This document shows positions 59,761-64,000 of a DNA stretch of 64,000 nucleotides, piece by piece. The notes under the pieces are model-generated. The model did no database searches. It saw nothing but the letters and a program-made list of their open reading frames with translations, and was not told where the DNA came from. Each line of letters begins with the position of its first letter. The first letter of the stretch is position 1. Where the stretch lies: NCBI GenBank assembly GCA_030620095.1, contig JAUTXW010004705.1, forward strand, positions 986,501 to 1,050,500, read 5' to 3'. The translations under genes and the position numbers were made by a program. The stretch is from Kuschelorhynchus macadamiae (Eukaryota > Arthropoda > Insecta > Coleoptera > Curculionidae).

Positions 59761-60480
59761 AGACAAGGCCCTCCGGCTTGAGGAAGGCCGGGAAGGAATC
59801 CCTCCATTGTTCGCTCTCAGGAACAATTACACAAAACCTTCTAGAGGCAATTGAGACCGGAATAATGGCATCTCTCCTGGCTAGCAGAGGGTCTGATTTG
59901 ATCAATTCAGTCCAAACTCGCGTATGTCCAAAATCCCAGTCTCTGTGTATCCAACGACCCCAGTCGTTTAAACGAACAGGAGCCTTCCGAGCTTCTTCTT
60001 CTATAAGCAAGTGCTGAGGACTTAGTACCAGAATGACCTCCATATATCGGGTCGGTGTGGTTCTTATGGTTCCAGTTATGCCCAGACAGGCAAGTCTCTG
60101 GAGCTTGTCAAGCATCCTCCTGTATGGCGTCCGGCGAGTGGCGGGCCACCACACAAGAGCGCCATAAGGGATCATTGGACTTATCACTGACGTGTAAAGC
60201 CAATGCACAATATGAGGTTTTAAACCCCAAGTTGATCCGAAGGACTGTCTGCACGCCCACAGAAACGCTGTGGTCCTTTTTGTGATCCTTTCAATTTGAT
60301 CCCTCCAGGTCAGTTGGGAATGATACTCAGATATTTTACCGACCCGAGAGGTCTCAACTCTTTCCCAAAGAAGGTGAGCCTCTCAAGGTTCACTTTCCTC
60401 TTGTGGGTAAATGGTACCATTTCGGTCTTATCCGTGTTTTTGGACCACTTAGTCTTTACTCCATTGGCCCGCAGATATTT
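59711..60480 (-). pseudogene. LINE RT C-terminal region
   Basis: Minus strand, in order: KYLRANGVKTKWSKNTDKTE, a frameshift near 60310, then WRDQIERITKRTTAFLWACR, PMIPYGALVWWPATRRT and LDKLQRLACLGITGTIRTTP. The RT thumb and connection precede RNase H, as in I, LOA and related clades. The catalytic RT palm lies upstream of the truncation and is absent. Confidence 0.8.
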
Positions 60481-60573
60481 TCTAACCCCAAATAATACAA
60501 CACTCTAACATAACAACAACAAGATCGGTAACGAAAACCAGATAATATAGGTATCCTGCAGGATATAAAATTT

Positions 60574-60620
60574 ATGTTTCCTGAGGATGCAACAATAAAG
60601 TTATGAAACGTCGACTACTA
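60574..60620 (+). ncRNA. Hammerhead-like motif, satellite copy A
   Basis: CTGAGGA (60581-60587), a weakened stem II (GCAAC with GTTAT) and GAAACGTC (60605-60612). Both core strands are intact, but stem II is damaged. Confidence 0.45.
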
Positions 60621-60680
60621 AAAAAAAACTTTATATCTTTTTACTGATAATATGTGTATCATGCAGAATATAAAATGTAT

Positions 60681-60726
60681 AGGTGTCCTGAGATTGCAAC
60701 TAAAGTTGCGAAACGTCCACAATTTG
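60681..60726 (+). ncRNA. Hammerhead-like motif, satellite copy B
   Basis: Stem II (GCAAC/GTTGC) and GAAACGTC (60710-60717) are intact, but core 1 reads CTGAGAT (from 60688) instead of CTGANGA, so it should be inactive. Confidence 0.4.
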
Positions 60727-60891
60727 AAAAAACTTTTGTTCCTTTTTACTAGATCCTAACTGTAAATAATACACCACTCTGACATAAAAACAAGAGGATC
60801 GTTAACAAAAACCATTTAGAAACCTAATATCTGGGAAATATCTGCTGACCAACGTAATAGGTAAAGACTGATAATATGGGTTTCACGCAGG

Positions 60892-60893
<2 letters not shown>

Positions 60894-60965
<72 letters not shown>
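60894..60965. repeat. (TA)n tract inside the satellite
   Basis: About 34 TA units occupy the position (about 60904) where the ribozyme of the missing monomer should be. Confidence 0.93.
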
Positions 60966-60969
<4 letters not shown>

Positions 60970-61112
60970 ATATATAACACCACTCTAACATAAAAATAAA
61001 AGGAGCATTAAGGAAAACCATTTAGAAACTTAATATAAGGGAAATATCTGCTGTCCTACGTAGTAGGTAAAGACCGAAAATATGTGTTTCATGCAGAATA
61101 CAGAATCTACAT

Positions 61113-61160
61113 ATGTGTCCTGAAGATGCAACAATAAGGTTTCGAAACGTCGACAATTTA
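61113..61160 (+). ncRNA. Hammerhead-like motif, satellite copy C
   Basis: TGTC-CTGAAGA (core 61120-61126), a stem II with GCAAC against a decayed GTTTC, GAAACGTC (61144-61151) and GACA. Stem I pairs TGTC with GACA. Confidence 0.5.
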
Positions 61161-61339
61161 AAAAAGTCTTTTATTTTTCTACTGGATCCTAACTCCAAAT
61201 AATACACAACTCTAACATAAAAACAAGAGGATCGTTAACGAAAACTATTTAGAAACTTAATATCTGGGAAATATCTGCTGTCCAACGTAGTAGGTTAAGA
61301 CTGAAAATATGTTTTTCATGCAGGATAGAGAATCTATAT

Positions 61340-61387
61340 ATTTGTCCTGAGGATGCAACAATATAATTGAGAGACGTCGACCAAAAA
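61340..61387 (+). ncRNA. Hammerhead-like motif, satellite copy D
   Basis: CTGAGGA (61347-61353) is intact. Core 2 reads GAGACGTC (61371-61378) instead of GAAACGTC, and stem II is disrupted; probably inactive. Confidence 0.4.
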
Positions 61388-61555
61388 TAGTGCTTTTTAG
61401 TGGATCCTAACCCCAAATAATACACCACTCTAGCATAATAACAATAGGATGGTTAACGAAAACTATTTAGAAACTTAATATCTCGGTACCATATGTGGAG
61501 CAACGGAGTAAAAGTACTGATAATATGGGTTTCATGCAAGATGTAAGGTCTATAT

Positions 61556-61603
61556 ATATGTCCTGAGGATGCAACAATTAAGTTGCGAAACGTCGACAAC
61601 TTA
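61556..61603 (+). ncRNA. Hammerhead-like motif, satellite copy E (best preserved)
   Basis: The order is TGTC, CTGAGGA (61563-61569), one unpaired T, GCAAC-AATTAA-GTTGC (stem II, 5 bp), GAAAC, GTC (ending 61594) and GACA. Stem I is TGTC/GACA. Stem III is only A-U and C-G with no loop (ACGT). One molecule cannot form it, but two molecules can pair as a 4-bp palindrome. This matches the reported class of short-stem-III hammerheads that cleave as dimers. The T between core 1 and stem II is unusual, and is shared with the motif at 22.8 kb. Confidence 0.6.
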
Positions 61604-61662
61604 AAAAATACTTGTTTTTTTACTGGATCTTAACCCCAAATAATACATCACTCTAACAAACG

Positions 61663-63300
61663 TTTTTAACATTGTTCCGCCATATTTCTGCAATTTTTGG
61701 TCAGAATTTGAAGTCAATCGGGTAAATAGTATTTAAGCTATGTCGCTGACACACAGACCGACAGACGGACCGACGGAATTGATAAAACATATTTTTTGGC
61801 ACTTAGGGATGCTAAAACATAATGATATGTAAATCCTGAGAGGGTGATTTTCCTCACGATTACAAAAATTTTATTTCAACGCAATCTTATTCCGTCATCT
61901 TGAATTAGTAACACAGTTTTACTAGTTGTGCAATATACCAGAATTAGTTATGGCACACAATTTGAAATCAATCCATTAAGTACTTTTTTCAGGCTGAATT
62001 TTTAAATATTTTATTATACCGCCATTTTGTTCCGCCATCTTGGTTTCGTACCAAAATTTTACCAGTGGATTTCAACATACTACTTGATGTTTATGCAATA
62101 TTTAAAATAAATTGGATAAGCAGTTTTTTCATAATAATTTTTTTACTATTTCACTACGCCGCCATTTTGTTCTACCATTTTGGATTTTTACCAAAATATT
62201 ACCAGGTCCTACTCATATGACCTTTGATATTTGATAAAAATTTGAAGTCAATCCGATAAGTAGTCTTTAAGCTATGCCGTGAACTAACAGACATACAGAC
62301 AAACGGACCGACGGAACTAACAAAACATTTTTTTTTTGGCATCTAGGAACGCTAAAATGTAAAGTGTAAATCCTGAAAGGGTGATTTTTTCACGATTACA
62401 TAGCTTTTTTTGGCCGCCATTTTGTTCGGCCACCTTGAATTAGTACCAGAATTTTACTAGTTGGTCCCTATACCACAATTTGTTATGACACACAATTTGA
62501 AATCAAGCCATTAAGCAGTTTTTCAGGCTGAGTTTCTAAATATTTTATTAAGCCGGCATTTTGTTCCGCTATGTTGGATTCCTACCAAAATATTATCAGT
62601 TGATTCTTATATAATACATGATATTTTTTGCAAACTTTGTGATAAATTGTATAAGTAGTTTTTTAATAATATTTTTTTAAGACTTCACTAAGCCGCCATT
62701 TTGTCTCGTCACATTGGATTTTTACCAAAATGTTACCAGGTCATCCCCATATGATCCTTAATTTTTGGTCAAAATTTGAAGTAAATCGGGTAAGTAGTCT
62801 TTAAGCTATGCCGCGAACTAACAGACAGAAAGACAGACGGACCGACGGAATTGATAAAACATATTTTTTGGCATCTAGCGACGCTAAAACGTAAAGATGT
62901 GTAAATTTGGCGGCCATTTTGTTCGGCCATCTTTAATTAGTACCACTATTTTACTTCCTAATCCCTATGCCACAATTAGTTATAGCAAACAATTTGCATC
63001 CATAAAGTAGTTTTTCATGCTGAATTCTTAAAAATTTTATTATGCCGCCATTTTGTTCCGCCATCTTGGATTCGTCTTAAAATTTTACCTTGATTTCAAC
63101 ATAATACTTGATGTTTTTACAAAACTTGAGATAAATTGGATGAGTAGTTTTTTAATAATAGTTTTGTTTTCATTTTATTAGGTCGCCATTTTGTTTCGCC
63201 ACATTGGATTTTTACCAAAATGTTACCAGGTCATCCCCACATGAGCCTTCATTTTTGACCAAAATTTGAAGTCAATCGGATAAATACTTTTTTAGCTACG
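61663..63300 (+). repeat. Tandem array of repeat RA, about 535-bp units
   Basis: The CGACGGAA landmark recurs at 61771, 62311 and 62843 (spacing 540 and 532). Each unit also has two or three internal copies of a subrepeat with GCCATTTTGTTCCGCC, GGATT-GTACCAAAATTTTAC and an AATTTGAAGTCAATC block. GGTGATTTT-TCACGATTAC marks the unit joins. Non-coding; frames across it are short. Confidence 0.8.
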
Positions 63301-63727
63301 CCTGTCTCAGATGGGATCAACTATATTTTTTCTTTAAGTTCTGGAAAACAATTTAAATAAAGTTATTTGGTGTCGAAAACATCAGTTTCTGTTCTAATCG
63401 ACCTCATAAAATGAAGACGTTCTCAACTCTTTGCATATATTTATCTAATAGGTATGTACATCGATTACTCGTGACGATTGACCAATTTGGAGCCTTAAAA
63501 TTTGGCGAATAATACTATGTACTTTGGGTTTCAGGTTGTAACATTATTTCGGTTATTCTAAATATTAAAGGATGTTTAAAATATTAGAAACTTTTATTCT
63601 TAGCATAAAAAAATTCTGTGGTGTTATAAACAGGAAAAAGAGAGGGTTTTGTATAATTGTGGGGGTTTTTAGGGAGAGGAAATTTAATTTTACTTACCAT
63701 TTTAATTTATTAGATTTTTTATTGCTG

Positions 63728-63730
<3 letters not shown>
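63301..63730. other. No recognisable feature
   Basis: AT-rich sequence between RA copies. A plus-strand frame entering from 63572 runs into the (TA)n tract and is not a gene. Confidence 0.4.

Positions 63731-63804
<74 letters not shown>
63731..63804. repeat. (TA)n microsatellite
   Basis: About 37 uninterrupted TA units directly before an RA fragment. Confidence 0.95.
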
Positions 63805-63807
<3 letters not shown>

Positions 63808-63930
63808 ATCAGACAGACAGACAGACAGACCGACGGAATTGAGAAAACATGTTTTTTGTGATCTAGGGATGCTGAAATCTGAAGATCTGAAAAAATCTCG
63901 GAGAGTGATTTTTTCACGATTACAATATTT
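63805..63930 (+). repeat. Dispersed repeat RA, terminal fragment
   Basis: GACAGACAGACAGACCGACGG followed by AATTGAGAAAACATG and AGTGATTTTTTCACGATTAC: the second half of an RA unit, fused to the (TA)n tract. Confidence 0.8.
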
Positions 63931-64000
63931 ATATACTGTAAAAAACAAACAAGATTATCGGAAGGTTAACCAATGAACGTCAACTTCGTTATTTTAAATG

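Larger units (their letters stand above)
58930..60480 (-). mobile_element. LINE 3' end with RNase H (I/LOA-like)
   Basis: The minus strand carries the last part of an RT, an RNase H domain and a C-terminal Cys/His block, followed by a GC-rich 3' region ending near 58930. The 5' end is truncated at 60480, directly against the ribozyme satellite. The composition is clearly more GC-rich than the window average, as for a LINE that arrived relatively recently or from a GC-richer lineage of elements. Confidence 0.8.
60481..61662. repeat. Tandem satellite, about 220-bp monomer, with ribozyme motif
   Basis: Recurring blocks in order are GATAATATGGGTTTCATGCA, TGTCCTGAGGATGCAAC, GAAACGTCGAC, CTGGATCCTAACCCCAAAT, CACCACTCTAACATAA, TTAACGAAAAC and GGGAAATATCTGCTG. 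The ribozyme core starts at 60581, 60688, 61120, 61347 and 61563. The last three are spaced 227 and 216 bp, and the 432-bp gap from 60688 to 61120 equals two monomers. The first pair is closer because most of one monomer is deleted. There is no coding capacity. The array is bounded by a LINE (left) and RA units (right). Confidence 0.85.

Overview
The window is AT-rich eukaryotic nuclear DNA, most likely from an insect. The clues are intron-style splice signals, a THAP-type first exon, and many mariner-like elements with CAGGGTG-type ends in TA targets. There are also hAT, DIRS, Penelope-like and non-LTR elements and long (TA)n microsatellites. I see no rRNA, tRNA, CRISPR or bacterial-type operon, and no complete host gene. 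The only credible host-gene piece is a short THAP-like first exon at 9.18 kb with a strong splice donor. Nearly everything else that can be named is mobile DNA, mostly decayed and often nested.

Layout. 0-9 kb: unassigned sequence, copies of a dispersed repeat (called RA here), a mariner-like palindrome (2.17-3.93 kb) and a non-coding foldback element (6.48-8.11 kb). 9-12 kb: the THAP-like exon and its presumed intron, which holds a 1.1-kb hAT element with perfect 8-bp target duplications. 12.7-17.3 kb: a nearly complete DIRS retrotransposon with gag, RT/RNase H/methyltransferase-like region, tyrosine recombinase, inverted terminal repeats and an internal complementary region. 17.3-21.7 kb: mostly featureless, with one 118-bp tandem repeat. 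21.7-28.9 kb: reiterated modules of a mariner transposase 3' part, interrupted by a Penelope-like remnant with a hammerhead-ribozyme-like motif and by a 2.3-kb LINE. 29-35.4 kb: mariner fragments between inverted arms, with a TTF-type hAT element (31.87-34.31 kb, perfect TSD) between them. 36-39 kb: a (TA)n tract, a dead mariner and a mariner MITE. 39.8-45.8 kb: a mariner interrupted by a second mariner inside its transposase and by a LINE plus a MITE. 47.3-49.1 kb: a young mariner inserted in a (TA)n tract. 49.5-53.1 kb: three LINE fragments. 53.1-58.4 kb: mostly unassigned. 58.9-60.5 kb: a LINE 3' end with RNase H. 60.5-61.7 kb: a tandem satellite (about 220 bp) whose monomers carry hammerhead-like ribozyme cores. 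61.7-63.9 kb: RA repeat units (about 535 bp).

The most interesting items are three. First, the ribozyme-bearing satellite, whose short palindromic stem III suggests hammerheads that work as dimers. Second, the similar motif behind the Penelope-like GIY-YIG remnant. Third, the DIRS element, whose internal complementary region matches the outer ends of both termini as expected for circle-templated replication. Functions of the elements are inferred from protein and terminal motifs read by eye; no database search was run.
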